64,000 nt of DNA from JBMNMS01 sp050953445 (GCA_050953445.1 JBMNMS010000002.1:248001-312000); one strand, 5' to 3'. Positions 9,027 through 18,273 are shown, counted from the first letter of the stretch. Program-made: numbers and translations. Notes: a model not told the origin generated them from the sequence alone.

Positions 9027-9090
9027 ACTATACGTCGCATGTCGATTTTCTTACGATATGCATTATTCAGGCATAAAGGAGGTGTAAGAG

Positions 9091-9273
9091 ATGGCAGTCC
9101 CAAAGAGGAAAACTTCAAAGGCAAAAAGGGATAAAAGAAGGGCACAGAACATGAGAATGGACGCTCCGGCTTTGTGTACCTGTCCCCAGTGTCATGAGCC
9201 CAAACTTCCTCATAGAGTATGCCCGAATTGCAATTACTATAATGGTAAGGAAATTGTTGCGGCAGAGGCATAA
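9091..9273 (+). CDS. rpmF: 50S ribosomal protein L32
   Basis: L32 (60 residues) begins MAVPKRKTSKAKRDKRRA and has two zinc-ribbon cysteine pairs, CPQC and CPNC, so it is the zinc-binding form. A strong AAAGGAGGTG precedes the ATG. In most Firmicutes the DUF177 gene yceD lies directly upstream of rpmF; here the space between ackA and rpmF (101 bases) holds only a promoter and leader. Confidence 0.97.
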   Translation: MAVPKRKTSKAKRDKRRAQNMRMDAPALCTCPQCHEPKLPHRVCPNCNYYNGKEIVAAEA

Positions 9274-9276
9274 ACT

Positions 9277-9405
9277 ATGTTATACTTGAAGGAAGGCTTT
9301 ATTCTATTCATTATAGCAGTTGCCTTGATCATCATGGTATCCATTCAACTGACATTGAATAAGATACTGAGAATACTTAATGAGTTGAAATCGTATAAAA
9401 GATAA
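9277..9405 (+). CDS. Small single-pass membrane protein, 42 residues
   Basis: A short open frame begins three bases after the rpmF stop codon. It starts MLYLKEGFILFIIA, continues as one hydrophobic segment (about residues 8-24) and ends with a basic helix (LRILNELKSYKR). An AGAGG inside the end of rpmF, eight bases before the ATG, is a suitable ribosome binding site. The frame ends just before a strong terminator, so rpmF and this frame form one transcript. I do not recognise a family. Likely real from position and hydrophobicity pattern. Confidence 0.6.
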   Translation: MLYLKEGFILFIIAVALIIMVSIQLTLNKILRILNELKSYKR

Positions 9406-9438
9406 ATTGAATCCTCGCCTGGCGAGGATTCAATTTTT
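9406..9438 (+). terminator. Strong terminator between rpmF operon and dapA
   Basis: Perfect 13-bp stem ATTGAATCCTCGC/GCGAGGATTCAAT with a three-base loop, then TTTT and a run of eight G. It separates the rightward rpmF transcript from the leftward asd-dapA transcript and could work in both directions. Confidence 0.88.
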
Positions 9439-9448
9439 GGGGGGGGAA

Positions 9449-10339
9449 TCAGGTGGTTGGAACCAGACCGTATTCCTTCATACTTTGCCTTATTCTGTCC
9501 ATAGAGGATTCTGAAGGGGGGGTAAGGGGCAACCTGTAAGACTGCTTTATCAAGCCCAGCGATGCCAAGGCGGCTTTAACAGGTATGGGGTTCACTTCAC
9601 AAAACATGGCATCAATTAAAGGTTTCATTCCAATTTGGAGCCGCGCTGCACCTTCCGTATCGCCCCTCATATATTTCTCAATCATCCTGTGGGTATCAGC
9701 AGGAATTAGATTTGCTATTGTTGATATGGTTCCGGATCCGCCCAGAGAGAGTATTGGTACAATGACGTCATCATTACCAGAATATATGGCAAAATCAGAA
9801 CTGATGTAGGGGGCCATATCCACAATTTGGGATAGGTTACCGCTTGCTTCTTTGATCCCAATTATTCTTGGATGACCGGATAACTCCGCAACTGTTTCGG
9901 AATCGATATTCACACCCGTTCGTGAGGGAACGGAATAAAGTATGATAGGGGTTTCGGTTTCATCGGCAATGGCAAGATAATGGGTTATCAGACCGGATTG
10001 GGTACATCTGTTGTAGTAAGGTGTAACGAGGAGGAGTCCATCCACCCCCAGATCCTCAAGAGCTAGGCTCATTTTTATGGCCTGGTCCGTATCGTTACTT
10101 CCGGCACCGGCTATTACCGGCACCCTTCCCGCTGTCTTTTCCATGGTGAACTTAACCACTGAAACATGCTCGTCATTTTTCAGAGTGGAAGCTTCACCTG
10201 TGGTGCCACAGACCGATATGGCGTCGATTCCCTGGCTGATTTGTCTTTCGATGAGCGTTTCCAAAGCTTCATAGTCGATTTTTCCATCCTCTGTAAAAGG
10301 GGTCACAAGGGCCACACAGGAGCCTGTGAAGGGTATCAT
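9449..10339 (-). CDS. dapA: 4-hydroxy-tetrahydrodipicolinate synthase (first copy)
   Basis: DapA (296 residues) condenses pyruvate with aspartate semialdehyde to enter the diaminopimelate/lysine pathway. The Schiff-base lysine is in IGIKEASGN (about residue 163), the proton-relay Tyr in LYSVPSRTGV (about 135), and the GTTGEAST loop is near 45. It is downstream of asd, whose product is its substrate, with a hairpin (10376-10402) between them that may lower dapA expression. A second dapA lies at 35238-36119 in the lysine-riboswitch operon; the two are distinct in sequence. Confidence 0.95.
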   Translation of the reverse strand: MIPFTGSCVALVTPFTEDGKIDYEALETLIERQISQGIDAISVCGTTGEASTLKNDEHVSVVKFTMEKTAGRVPVIAGAGSNDTDQAIKMSLALEDLGVDGLLLVTPYYNRCTQSGLITHYLAIADETETPIILYSVPSRTGVNIDSETVAELSGHPRIIGIKEASGNLSQIVDMAPYISSDFAIYSGNDDVIVPILSLGGSGTISTIANLIPADTHRMIEKYMRGDTEGAARLQIGMKPLIDAMFCEVNPIPVKAALASLGLIKQSYRLPLTPPSESSMDRIRQSMKEYGLVPTT

Positions 10340-10375
10340 CTTTTTTTCCTCCTTTTATGAATGTCATGTTGGCAT

Positions 10376-10402
10376 AAAAAAGGACTCCCACAGGGAGGTC
10401 CT
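10376..10402 (-). terminator. Hairpin between asd and dapA, possible attenuating terminator
   Basis: On the minus strand AGGACCTCCC pairs with GGGAGTCCT (one bulged C, loop TGT) and is followed by TTTTT. Its position between asd and dapA suggests partial termination. Confidence 0.6.
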
Positions 10403-10433
10403 CTTTTGTAACGGCTATTTGATTCTTCCTATA

Positions 10434-11426
10434 CTATTTAAGCAATGCTTCTGCAATTTGTACGGTGTTGGTGGCGGCGCCCTTTCTGATATTATCGGCC
10501 ACGACCCAAAGGTTTACACCGCTATCAACACTTTCGTCCCGTCTTATCCTGCCCACATAAACCTTATCCTTTCCTTTTGCAGTAATGGCCATAGGATACA
10601 GGTTCTGGGAAAGATCATCCTCCACTACTACGCCGGGGGCATTTTTCAGGACTGTTTTCAATTCTTCCATGTCAAAAGGTTTTTCAAACTCTAAGTTTAT
10701 GGATTCGCTATGGCAATCGAATACGGGAACTCGTACGGTGGTAGCGGTAATGCGTATAGTATCATCACCTAAAATCTTTTTAGTCTCGTTTACCATTTTC
10801 ATTTCTTCTTTTGTGTATCCGTTATCTAGAAATACATCGATGTGGGGGAGACAGTTATTTGCTATGGGGTGAGCGTAGGCCTTGACTTGGTCGCTGCCGG
10901 CAAGTCCGTTTTTCAGGTCTTCTATACCTTTTACCCCTGAACCTGAAACCGCCTGATAAGTGGAAAAAACTATCCTTTTTATGCGATATTTATCATGCAG
11001 CGGTTTTAAAGGTACAACAGCCTGAATGGTGGAGCAGTTTGGGTTTGCTATGATTCCCTTATTTAATTTGATTTGCTCTTCATTGACCTCGGGAACTATT
11101 AGTGGAACGGTGGGATCCATCCGCCAGGCACTGCTATTGTCTACAACCGTAACTCCTTTTGAGGCAGCTATGGGTGCAAATTGTTGACTGATAGCTCCAC
11201 CGGCGGAGAAAAGGGCAATGTCTATAGGTTTGTCAAAAGAATGCTCGGTTAACTCTTCTACGATGTAATCCTTTCCCTTAAAATTAATGGTTTTTCCTGC
11301 TGATCTTGATGAAGCCATCATGTAAAGGTTTTCAAAGGGAAAATCTCTTTCTTCAAGAATTTTCAGGAAGGTGCTTCCCACAAGTCCGGTTACTCCTACT
11401 AGTGCAAGGTTTGGTTTTTTTGCCAT
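10434..11426 (-). CDS. asd: Aspartate-semialdehyde dehydrogenase
   Basis: Asd (330 residues) reduces aspartyl phosphate to aspartate semialdehyde, the branch point for lysine/diaminopimelate, threonine and methionine. It has the Rossmann start VGVTGLVGSTFLKIL, the active-site cysteine in NPNCSTIQAVVPL (about residue 130) and the YQAVSGSGVKGI stretch. TAAGGAGG precedes the ATG. Transcribed leftward with dapA from the promoter at 11515-11543. The leader has an inverted repeat CATTAGTG/CACTAATG. Confidence 0.97.
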   Translation of the reverse strand: MAKKPNLALVGVTGLVGSTFLKILEERDFPFENLYMMASSRSAGKTINFKGKDYIVEELTEHSFDKPIDIALFSAGGAISQQFAPIAASKGVTVVDNSSAWRMDPTVPLIVPEVNEEQIKLNKGIIANPNCSTIQAVVPLKPLHDKYRIKRIVFSTYQAVSGSGVKGIEDLKNGLAGSDQVKAYAHPIANNCLPHIDVFLDNGYTKEEMKMVNETKKILGDDTIRITATTVRVPVFDCHSESINLEFEKPFDMEELKTVLKNAPGVVVEDDLSQNLYPMAITAKGKDKVYVGRIRRDESVDSGVNLWVVADNIRKGAATNTVQIAEALLK

Positions 11427-11514
11427 GCTTCTGTCCTCCTTATATATAATCCTTATCGGATAGCATTAGTGAAAAGCTGTTAATAGATGGGTACAACACT
11501 AATGATTAGAGTAC

Positions 11515-11543
11515 ATTATACAACAACCTTTTCGTTTTGTTAA
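11515..11543 (-). promoter_or_regulatory. Promoter of asd-dapA
   Basis: Read leftward: TTAACA (11538-11543), 17-base spacer, TATAAT (11515-11520). This leaves a leader of about 80 bases. I see no lysine riboswitch in it. Confidence 0.7.
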
Positions 11544-11648
11544 TAACATTTATTCATTATTGTATTCATTTTAAACCTTGTTAGTGATATAATGTAATGA
11601 ATGTTTTTGGAGGAAAACTATAATTATTAGCAGGAGAAGGGAGAACAA

Positions 11649-12491
11649 TTGACTATATTAGAAAGCATAATTTTAGGTTTGGTTCAAGGACTGGCTGAGT
11701 TTCTTCCCGTAAGCAGTTCGGGACATTTAGCCATCTTACAATACTTCTTTGGTATCGAAGGGGAGAGCGTACTAATATTTGCAGTTATGCTTCATTTTGG
11801 CACCCTGTTGTCCCTTATTGCTGTTTATTACAGAGATATTTGGGATTTAATACTGGAGCTGGGAGCCATGTTTAAAGATGTTGCAACAGGCAGGGGATTT
11901 CGCATAAGTGCTAATCCAACCAGAAAAATAGGGGTTATGATAGTGTTGGCTAGCATCCCTACAGGTATCATAGGTATCACCATGAAGGATTATTTTGAAA
12001 AGCTGTATACTTCGATGCCGGCGGTAGCCATAAGTTTGATAATTACGGGGACCATGCTTTGGATTGCGGAGGTTATGACTTCCCGGGGACATGGTATAAA
12101 AAACGCCAGGTTTCGCAGCGCATTGGTGGTAGGACTATTCCAATCTGTTGCAATATGCCCTGGAATATCGCGATCCGGTGCGACTATCGTTGGGGGGTTA
12201 TTTTCCGGATTTAACAGGGAGCTTGCAGTAAGGTTTGCCTTTTTAATTTCTATTCCTCCCATATTAGGAGCTGTTATTTTGGAAATGCCGGAGGCTTTAT
12301 CGGCGGAATCGGTGAGTATAGGTATTGTGCCCATGGTGGTTGGCGTGACTATAGCGGCACTGTCCGGCTTTGTGGCGATTAAAACCATGATAAAAGTGGT
12401 TACGGGACGGGGTTTGAAGATGTTTTCATATTATACCTGGTCGGTGGGTGCCATTCTACTTGTCTACATGATAATAAAGGCGATCATTTAA
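11649..12491 (+). CDS. uppP: Undecaprenyl-diphosphate phosphatase
   Basis: UppP/BacA (280 residues), an integral membrane phosphatase that recycles undecaprenyl diphosphate for peptidoglycan synthesis and confers bacitracin tolerance. The signatures GLVQGLAEFLPVSSSGHL (residues about 9-26) and ICPGISRSGATI (about 175) are both present, with about eight membrane helices. Start is TTG at 11649 with AAGGGAG upstream. A TATAAT upstream (near 11599) may be its promoter. Confidence 0.97.
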   Translation: MTILESIILGLVQGLAEFLPVSSSGHLAILQYFFGIEGESVLIFAVMLHFGTLLSLIAVYYRDIWDLILELGAMFKDVATGRGFRISANPTRKIGVMIVLASIPTGIIGITMKDYFEKLYTSMPAVAISLIITGTMLWIAEVMTSRGHGIKNARFRSALVVGLFQSVAICPGISRSGATIVGGLFSGFNRELAVRFAFLISIPPILGAVILEMPEALSAESVSIGIVPMVVGVTIAALSGFVAIKTMIKVVTGRGLKMFSYYTWSVGAILLVYMIIKAII

Positions 12492-12511
12492 GTCTTGTGA
12501 GGAGTGATGGT

Positions 12512-14971
12512 ATGGCTAAGCAGAAGAGGAAGACAGGAAGGCCGCCTGAAAGCACAAAAAAGTCTGCCGGGAAAAGGGCGGCCGGGGGGGAAAAGGAACA
12601 GCTAATAAGTGAGCAGAAGAAAAAAATGAGGGTGAGGGATGAAATATATGCCATCATTCTATTTGCCATAGGGATTTTTCTTGTAATAGCCTTGCAAACA
12701 GATGCGGCGGGTAAATTAGGACAGGGCATCGCATTGGTGTTAAAAGGTTCCTTTGGTTTTATAGCCTATGTGATGCCCTATTATCTGATCATATACAGTA
12801 TTTTAATATTTACCAAACAGACATCCCATGTTGGTAAAAGATCCACAATCCTTATCTCTGTAATATTTTTAATGATTGCAATTTTTAATTCAGCCCAGTA
12901 TTTGGGGGGCATATCAGGGCATGCCGGGTTTATAAAAAAAGCCTTTGTTGATGGGGTGTCTTTAAAAAGCGGTGGAATATTTGGCATGACATTAGGTTTT
13001 TTGTTAAAGAAAATCGTAGGATTGACAGGATTATATATATTCTGTACTGCCATTATCTTAATATCACTTCTTCTCATAATCAATACTCCCTTCTCCCAGT
13101 TTTTTGACAATTGGCGTGCTAAGAGGATGGCTTCCAAGGCGGCAAAATCTGCAGGGGAAGGGGATGCTGTGGTGGCAGATAAGGAGGATGGTATGTCTGC
13201 CGGTGTCACTGGAGCGGATCAAGCCATAAGGCAGATGAAAATAATCGATTATATGACCGATGACGGTCTTTTTGAAAGAAGCGAAGATGGGGATGATAAG
13301 GGAAAAACCGGTTTAGATGGGGCTGACCGAATTCCGGGATTTGAAGGGATTGAAGAAGGGCGGGAAAACGGTAACGATATACTGCTTCAATCTGCATCTC
13401 CGTCATCGGGAGGGGATATGACATGGAACGGGATGAATGTAAGGGAGAACGAAAAAAAGGAGTCAGGATCAAAAGAAGATGGCTTGGAAGATATCAAGAT
13501 TGTTAACAATGTGGGTAGTAGGATAAATTACAAGTTGCCTCCTGTCGGGCTGCTGTCAAAACCCCCCGCCGGCGGCGATTTAAATGAAAACAGAGATCTG
13601 AAGGTAAAGGCAGCCAAATTGGAGGAGACCTTACATAATTTCGGTGTAAATGCAAAGGTATTGCAGGTTACTAAGGGGCCAGCGGTTACGCGATATGAGA
13701 TACAACCTAATACGGGGGTGAAGGTAAACAGCATCGTCAGACTGGCCGATGACATTGCTTTAAACATGGAGGCCAAAAGCATAAGAATAGAGGCCCCCAT
13801 ACCGGGGAAGGCAGCCGTGGGAATAGAGGTTGAAAATGATCGGATTAACATGGTTTCCCTCAGGGGAATTATTGAATCCTCTGAGTTCATTAGATCTAAA
13901 TCAAAGATCACCTTTGCCGTTGGCAAGGATATCTCGGGTACTCCAATAGTTGCAGATCTTAAAGGAATGCCTCATATGTTGATAGCAGGTGCTACAGGTT
14001 CGGGAAAGAGCGTCTGTATTAACACAATACTCATCAGCATATTGTATAAGGCTAAACCGGACGAGGTTAAGTTAGTTCTAATAGATCCGAAAGTAGTCGA
14101 GTTAGGCAACTATAACGGAATTCCGCATCTTTTGATTCCCGTGGTTACGGAACCTTCAAAAGCAGCGGCGGCATTAAACTGGGCGGTGGGAGAGATGACA
14201 GATCGATACAAAAAGTTTGCAGCGGAAGGAGTAAAGGATCTGGAAAGCTATAACAATAGCATTAAGGAGAAGGAGGGGGAAAGTCCTCTGCCTCAGATAG
14301 TCATAGTAATCGATGAGTTAGCAGATCTTATGATGGCAGCACCTTCCCAGGTTGAGGATGCTATCTGTAGGCTTGCCCAAATGGCCAGAGCAGCGGGAAT
14401 GCACTTAATAGTGGCGACCCAAAGACCTTCCGTGGATGTTATCACAGGGGTAATAAAAGCTAACATACCTTCCAGAATAGCCTTTGCCGTTTCCTCTCAA
14501 TTCGATTCAAGGACGATAATAGATATGTCAGGGGCAGAGAAACTGGTTGGAAAGGGTGACATGCTATTTAATCCCGTTGGGATGTCAAAACCAATTAGAG
14601 TTCAAGGTGCCTTTATTTCAGATACAGAGGTTCACAATGTAATAGATTTTTTGAAAAAACAGACCCCGGAAACGAATTATTCCACCGATGTTATGCACAC
14701 CATAGATAAGGCTCCTGACACCAGCAGAGACGAGGATAGCGATGAGCTTCTGCAGGAGGCAATTGAAACGGTGGTCAGGGCGGAACAGGCATCGGTTTCC
14801 ATGCTTCAGCGGCGTTTCCGCATAGGATATAATCGGGCTGCCCGGCTCATCGATATGATGGAGGCAAGGGGTATTGTGGGGCCGCCGGATGGAAGCCGGC
14901 CGAGAAAGGTTCTCATTACGGAACAGGAGTACATGATGCTTGGACAGGAGCAAGAGGATGGCGAAGAATGA
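12512..14971 (+). CDS. ftsK: DNA translocase FtsK/SpoIIIE
   Basis: FtsK/SpoIIIE family (about 819 residues), a membrane-anchored DNA pump that moves chromosomal DNA through the division or sporulation septum. Four N-terminal membrane helices lie within about residues 45-195, followed by a charged linker to about 340. The motor has Walker A GATGSGKS near 493-500, Walker B IVIVIDELADLM near 600, and the DNA-reading gamma domain near 755-815 (ASVSMLQRRFRIGYNRAARLI). The ATG at 12512 follows GAGGAGTG. Its stop overlaps the rimO start (ATGA). Confidence 0.97.
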   Translation: MAKQKRKTGRPPESTKKSAGKRAAGGEKEQLISEQKKKMRVRDEIYAIILFAIGIFLVIALQTDAAGKLGQGIALVLKGSFGFIAYVMPYYLIIYSILIFTKQTSHVGKRSTILISVIFLMIAIFNSAQYLGGISGHAGFIKKAFVDGVSLKSGGIFGMTLGFLLKKIVGLTGLYIFCTAIILISLLLIINTPFSQFFDNWRAKRMASKAAKSAGEGDAVVADKEDGMSAGVTGADQAIRQMKIIDYMTDDGLFERSEDGDDKGKTGLDGADRIPGFEGIEEGRENGNDILLQSASPSSGGDMTWNGMNVRENEKKESGSKEDGLEDIKIVNNVGSRINYKLPPVGLLSKPPAGGDLNENRDLKVKAAKLEETLHNFGVNAKVLQVTKGPAVTRYEIQPNTGVKVNSIVRLADDIALNMEAKSIRIEAPIPGKAAVGIEVENDRINMVSLRGIIESSEFIRSKSKITFAVGKDISGTPIVADLKGMPHMLIAGATGSGKSVCINTILISILYKAKPDEVKLVLIDPKVVELGNYNGIPHLLIPVVTEPSKAAAALNWAVGEMTDRYKKFAAEGVKDLESYNNSIKEKEGESPLPQIVIVIDELADLMMAAPSQVEDAICRLAQMARAAGMHLIVATQRPSVDVITGVIKANIPSRIAFAVSSQFDSRTIIDMSGAEKLVGKGDMLFNPVGMSKPIRVQGAFISDTEVHNVIDFLKKQTPETNYSTDVMHTIDKAPDTSRDEDSDELLQEAIETVVRAEQASVSMLQRRFRIGYNRAARLIDMMEARGIVGPPDGSRPRKVLITEQEYMMLGQEQEDGEE

Positions 14972-16293
14972 AGTATTATATAGATACGATGGGATGCCCA
15001 AAAAACAAAGCTGATTCGGAAAGTGCCGCCGGCATTCTGGAACGAGCCGGCTTTGTTCTAACAGAAGATCCCTGTGAATCAGACTATATTATAGTAAACA
15101 CCTGTGGATTCATTAGGGATGCCAAAGAAGAATCCATAGACAGGATATTGGAGCTGGCCGCCATGAAAAAGGATGGCAAATATCTGGTCATTACCGGCTG
15201 TCTGTCCCAACGTTATGGGAGGGAGCTTTTTGATGCTCTGCCTGAAGCGGATTTATGCGTAGGCGTAAATGATTATGAAATACTGCCACAGCTCCTTGAA
15301 GGACTAAAACAGGGAAGACGGATATTTAAGGAAGCTGAATCAGGGAAGGTGTATAGAGAGTTGGGGGATAAAAGGCCATTGGACCCTCCGTACACCTCCT
15401 ATTTGAAAATAGCGGAAGGGTGTAACAATATATGCTCCTATTGCAGCATACCGGAAATCCGGGGTGCGTATAGGAGCCGCAAGGAATCTGAAATACTGAA
15501 GGAAGCGGAAAAGTTGGCCGAATCGGGATGCAAGGAGATTATTTTGGTGGCCCAGGATGTAACCGCCTATGGAATGGATTTCGATGGGAAATATCACCTG
15601 CCTCGTTTGTTGGAAAAATTATGCCATATAGAAGGGATAAGGTGGATTCGGCTGATGTATTGTTATGAGGATCGGATTACCCGGAAATTGATCGATGTAA
15701 TAAAAGAAAATGAGAAGATTTGCAGGTATCTGGATATTCCCTTGCAGCATATATCCGATAGAATATTGGCTAAAATGAATAGAAGATCCACAGCGAATTC
15801 CATTCGGAGAACGATAAAGCTGCTCAGGGAATCCATACCCAATATTCATATCAGAACAACCTTTATAACAGGTTTCCCCGGGGAGACGGAAGAGGATTTT
15901 CAGAAGTTGAGGGATTTTGTAAACGAGCAGAAATTTGAAAGGCTTGGGGTTTTTTCATACTCTAAGGAAGAAGGAACACCGGCAGGTGCCATGGATAACC
16001 AGATAGGGGATAATTTAAAACTTGAAAGGAGAGATTTGATAATGGCGGATCAAAAGGATATCTCACTGAATCATAACATGACCCGGGTGGGGAGGATTAT
16101 GGAGGTGCTGGTAGATGAAAGAGATGACGAGAACACTTATTTAGGCAGAACCCGGTACGATGCGCCTGAAATAGATAACGGAGTCATTTTTACATCCCGC
16201 CAGGTTTTGATGCCCGGTGATATGGTAAAGGTAAAAATAACTGATGCTTTTGATTATGATTTGACGGGTGAGGCCCTGGAGAGGATGATTTAA
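14968..16293 (+). CDS. rimO: Ribosomal protein S12 methylthiotransferase RimO
   Basis: RimO (441 residues) is a radical-SAM enzyme that adds a methylthio group to the conserved aspartate of ribosomal protein S12. The N-terminal domain carries three cluster cysteines (MGCPKNKADSE, NTCGF, TGCLSQRY), the radical-SAM motif CNNICSYC is near residue 151, and a TRAM domain ends the protein. It overlaps ftsK by four bases and abuts pgsA, so the three genes are translationally coupled. This ftsK-rimO-pgsA-cinA-recA order is common in Clostridia. Confidence 0.96.
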   Translation: MKYYIDTMGCPKNKADSESAAGILERAGFVLTEDPCESDYIIVNTCGFIRDAKEESIDRILELAAMKKDGKYLVITGCLSQRYGRELFDALPEADLCVGVNDYEILPQLLEGLKQGRRIFKEAESGKVYRELGDKRPLDPPYTSYLKIAEGCNNICSYCSIPEIRGAYRSRKESEILKEAEKLAESGCKEIILVAQDVTAYGMDFDGKYHLPRLLEKLCHIEGIRWIRLMYCYEDRITRKLIDVIKENEKICRYLDIPLQHISDRILAKMNRRSTANSIRRTIKLLRESIPNIHIRTTFITGFPGETEEDFQKLRDFVNEQKFERLGVFSYSKEEGTPAGAMDNQIGDNLKLERRDLIMADQKDISLNHNMTRVGRIMEVLVDERDDENTYLGRTRYDAPEIDNGVIFTSRQVLMPGDMVKVKITDAFDYDLTGEALERMI

Positions 16294-16824
16294 ATGAATT
16301 TACCGAACAAGTTAACCATGCTTCGCATAATACTAATTCCAATATTTATAATCCTGCTAATGACTGGGCATTATTACGCAGCAGCCGCCATCTTTATAAT
16401 TGCATCTGCCACCGATGCGCTGGATGGTCATATCGCAAGAAAATACAATCTTATAACTAATTTTGGAAAGATCATGGATCCTCTTGCAGATAAGTTGCTG
16501 GTAACTTCAGCCTTAATTTGTCTGGTTGAATTAGGGGAGATTGCAGGTTGGATGGTCATAGTTATATTGGCCAGAGAATTTGTAATAACCGGTCTGCGGA
16601 CTGTTGCCGCCGGTGGAGGAGTAATAATAGCAGCGGGGAATTCGGGTAAAATAAAAACTGTATTGCAGATGGTTGCCCTGATTATAATACTATTGAGAAA
16701 TTGGCCCTTTGCACTGTTTACGAATGTGGATGTTGGATTGATTTTGCTTTGGGCTGCATTGATAATGACCGTGTATTCAGGATTGGAATACATAGCAAAA
16801 AACAAAAAAATATTTACCATGTAG
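16294..16824 (+). CDS. pgsA: CDP-diacylglycerol--glycerol-3-phosphate 3-phosphatidyltransferase
   Basis: PgsA (176 residues), a membrane enzyme making phosphatidylglycerol phosphate. The CDP-alcohol phosphotransferase motif D-x2-DG-x2-AR-x8-G-x3-D-x3-D is complete: it begins DALDGHIAR near residue 39 and ends with DPLADK. Several hydrophobic helices are visible. Its ATG starts directly after the rimO stop codon. Confidence 0.96.
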   Translation: MNLPNKLTMLRIILIPIFIILLMTGHYYAAAAIFIIASATDALDGHIARKYNLITNFGKIMDPLADKLLVTSALICLVELGEIAGWMVIVILAREFVITGLRTVAAGGGVIIAAGNSGKIKTVLQMVALIIILLRNWPFALFTNVDVGLILLWAALIMTVYSGLEYIAKNKKIFTM

Positions 16825-16857
16825 AAACAAATTAAATGATATAAGGCGGAATACTTT

Positions 16858-18102
16858 ATGAAATCAGCAATTTTAAGCGTAGGAACCGAGCTTCTTTTCG
16901 GACAAATAACCAATACAAATGCAGTATATCTTTCCCAGCAGTTGCAAGCCCTGGGCATAGATGTAATGTACCATTTCACTGTGGGTGACAATTCCCGAAG
17001 ATTAGCAGATATTATTAGGCAGGCTTTCAAAGAGTGTGACTTGATAATCACTACAGGGGGCCTGGGGCCTACCCAGGATGATCTAACGAAAGAAATCGTA
17101 TGTCAGGTCATGAACGACGAATTGATACCCCATCAGGCTTCCATGAATGAACTCAGGGAATATTTTAAAAAATCAGGAAGGGAAATGACAGGAAACAATT
17201 GGAAGCAGGGCTATTTCCCCTCCAGGGCCCAGGTATTGGCAAATGATATAGGAACAGCCCCCGGATTTGTGCTGCAAGAAGATGACAAAACTATAATCTG
17301 TATGCCCGGGCCTCCAAGGGAAATGTATAGAATGTTTGAAAGATATGTTTCCTCATTTCTGGCGGAAAAAACGGAAGATATTATCTATTACAAGGTACTC
17401 AGATTATTTGGCATAGGAGAATCTAAGCTTGAAACAGAGATTATGGATTTGATAGACAATCAAACAGATCCTACCTTGGCTATATACGCAAAGGAAGGTG
17501 AATGCAGCATAAGGATTACTTCTAAAAGAAAGTCAGAAGAAGAGGCTCGAAAAGCAGTTGAAACCATGATAAAAAAGGTTGAGGAGAAGGTGGGGCAGTA
17601 TATTTATAGTTACGATAATAATAATTTGGAAGATATTGTGGTGGAAAAACTAATCGATGGAAATATTACCATCGCCTGCGCTGAATCCTGTACCGGTGGA
17701 TGGTTTGCAAAGAGGCTTACCGATGCCCCGGGAATTTCTGCTGTCTTTGATAGGGGACTTGTAACATATAGCAACAGGTCTAAAGTCGAGGAGCTCGGTG
17801 TGAAGCAGAAAACATTGGATGAAATGGGGGCGGTAAGCAAAGAGACCGCTATCGAGATGGCGAAAGGGCTAAAAGAAAGGACGGGGTGCAGGCTTTGCAT
17901 TTCGGTAACCGGTGTGGCGGGACCTGAGGGGGCCGGAGATGACAAACCTGTTGGAACCGTATATTATTCGGCCATATTGGATGACCTGTTGGTATGGAAA
18001 AAAACCAAGATGAGAAATGTTAATCGAATTTGGAACCGGAACTATGCTGTAATGACCATGCTGGACATGATAAACAGAATTATTGACGGCAGAGAACTGT
18101 AA
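16858..18102 (+). CDS. cinA: CinA-family protein (competence/damage-inducible, nicotinamide-nucleotide amidohydrolase)
   Basis: CinA (414 residues) has an N-terminal MoaB/molybdopterin-binding-like COG1058 domain (ILSVGTELLFGQITNTNA, TTGGLGPTQDD) and a C-terminal PncC-type domain that deamidates nicotinamide mononucleotide (AESCTGGWFAKRL near residue 278, VTGVAGPEG near 350). Both domains look intact. As in many bacteria it lies directly upstream of recA; here a strong terminator (18142-18180) separates them, so recA is driven by its own promoter. Confidence 0.95.
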   Translation: MKSAILSVGTELLFGQITNTNAVYLSQQLQALGIDVMYHFTVGDNSRRLADIIRQAFKECDLIITTGGLGPTQDDLTKEIVCQVMNDELIPHQASMNELREYFKKSGREMTGNNWKQGYFPSRAQVLANDIGTAPGFVLQEDDKTIICMPGPPREMYRMFERYVSSFLAEKTEDIIYYKVLRLFGIGESKLETEIMDLIDNQTDPTLAIYAKEGECSIRITSKRKSEEEARKAVETMIKKVEEKVGQYIYSYDNNNLEDIVVEKLIDGNITIACAESCTGGWFAKRLTDAPGISAVFDRGLVTYSNRSKVEELGVKQKTLDEMGAVSKETAIEMAKGLKERTGCRLCISVTGVAGPEGAGDDKPVGTVYYSAILDDLLVWKKTKMRNVNRIWNRNYAVMTMLDMINRIIDGREL

Positions 18103-18141
18103 TTAATTTGCAAATTATGAAGAATGTGTTGATGGTTTGCG

Positions 18142-18180
18142 CTGGCTATGTTAAAATATTCAAAACATAGCCAGTTTATT
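18142..18180 (+). terminator. Terminator after cinA
   Basis: Perfect 11-bp stem CTGGCTATGTT/AACATAGCCAG (18142-18152 and 18164-18174) with an 11-base loop, followed by TTTATT. Confidence 0.8.
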
Positions 18181-18192
18181 ATGATAAAACGC

Positions 18193-18221
18193 TTGACCAA
18201 CAATCAAAACAGGGCTATCAT
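18193..18221 (+). promoter_or_regulatory. Promoter of recA
   Basis: TTGACC (18193-18198), 17-base spacer, TATCAT (18216-18221). The predicted transcript start falls on the LexA box immediately downstream, which fits repression by occlusion. Confidence 0.8.
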
Positions 18222-18227
18222 TAGCGT

Positions 18228-18239
18228 GAACGTATGTTC
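18228..18239 (+). promoter_or_regulatory. LexA (SOS) operator of recA
   Basis: GAACGTATGTTC, an exact match to the Gram-positive SOS box core GAAC-N4-GTTC, placed six bases after the -10 element and 34 bases before the recA start. Confidence 0.9.
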
Positions 18240-18273
18240 GCTACAAATACAATCGGATGAAGGGATAAATGAA

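Noticed and set aside
16428..17051. 207-residue minus-strand frame across pgsA and cinA
   Set aside because: Both overlapped genes have complete family motifs on the plus strand; the frame is a by-product of their codon use.
18148..18273. N-terminal extension of RecA by 42 residues
   Set aside because: It would cover the cinA terminator, promoter and LexA box; the start at 18274 has a ribosome binding site and the family's normal N-terminus.
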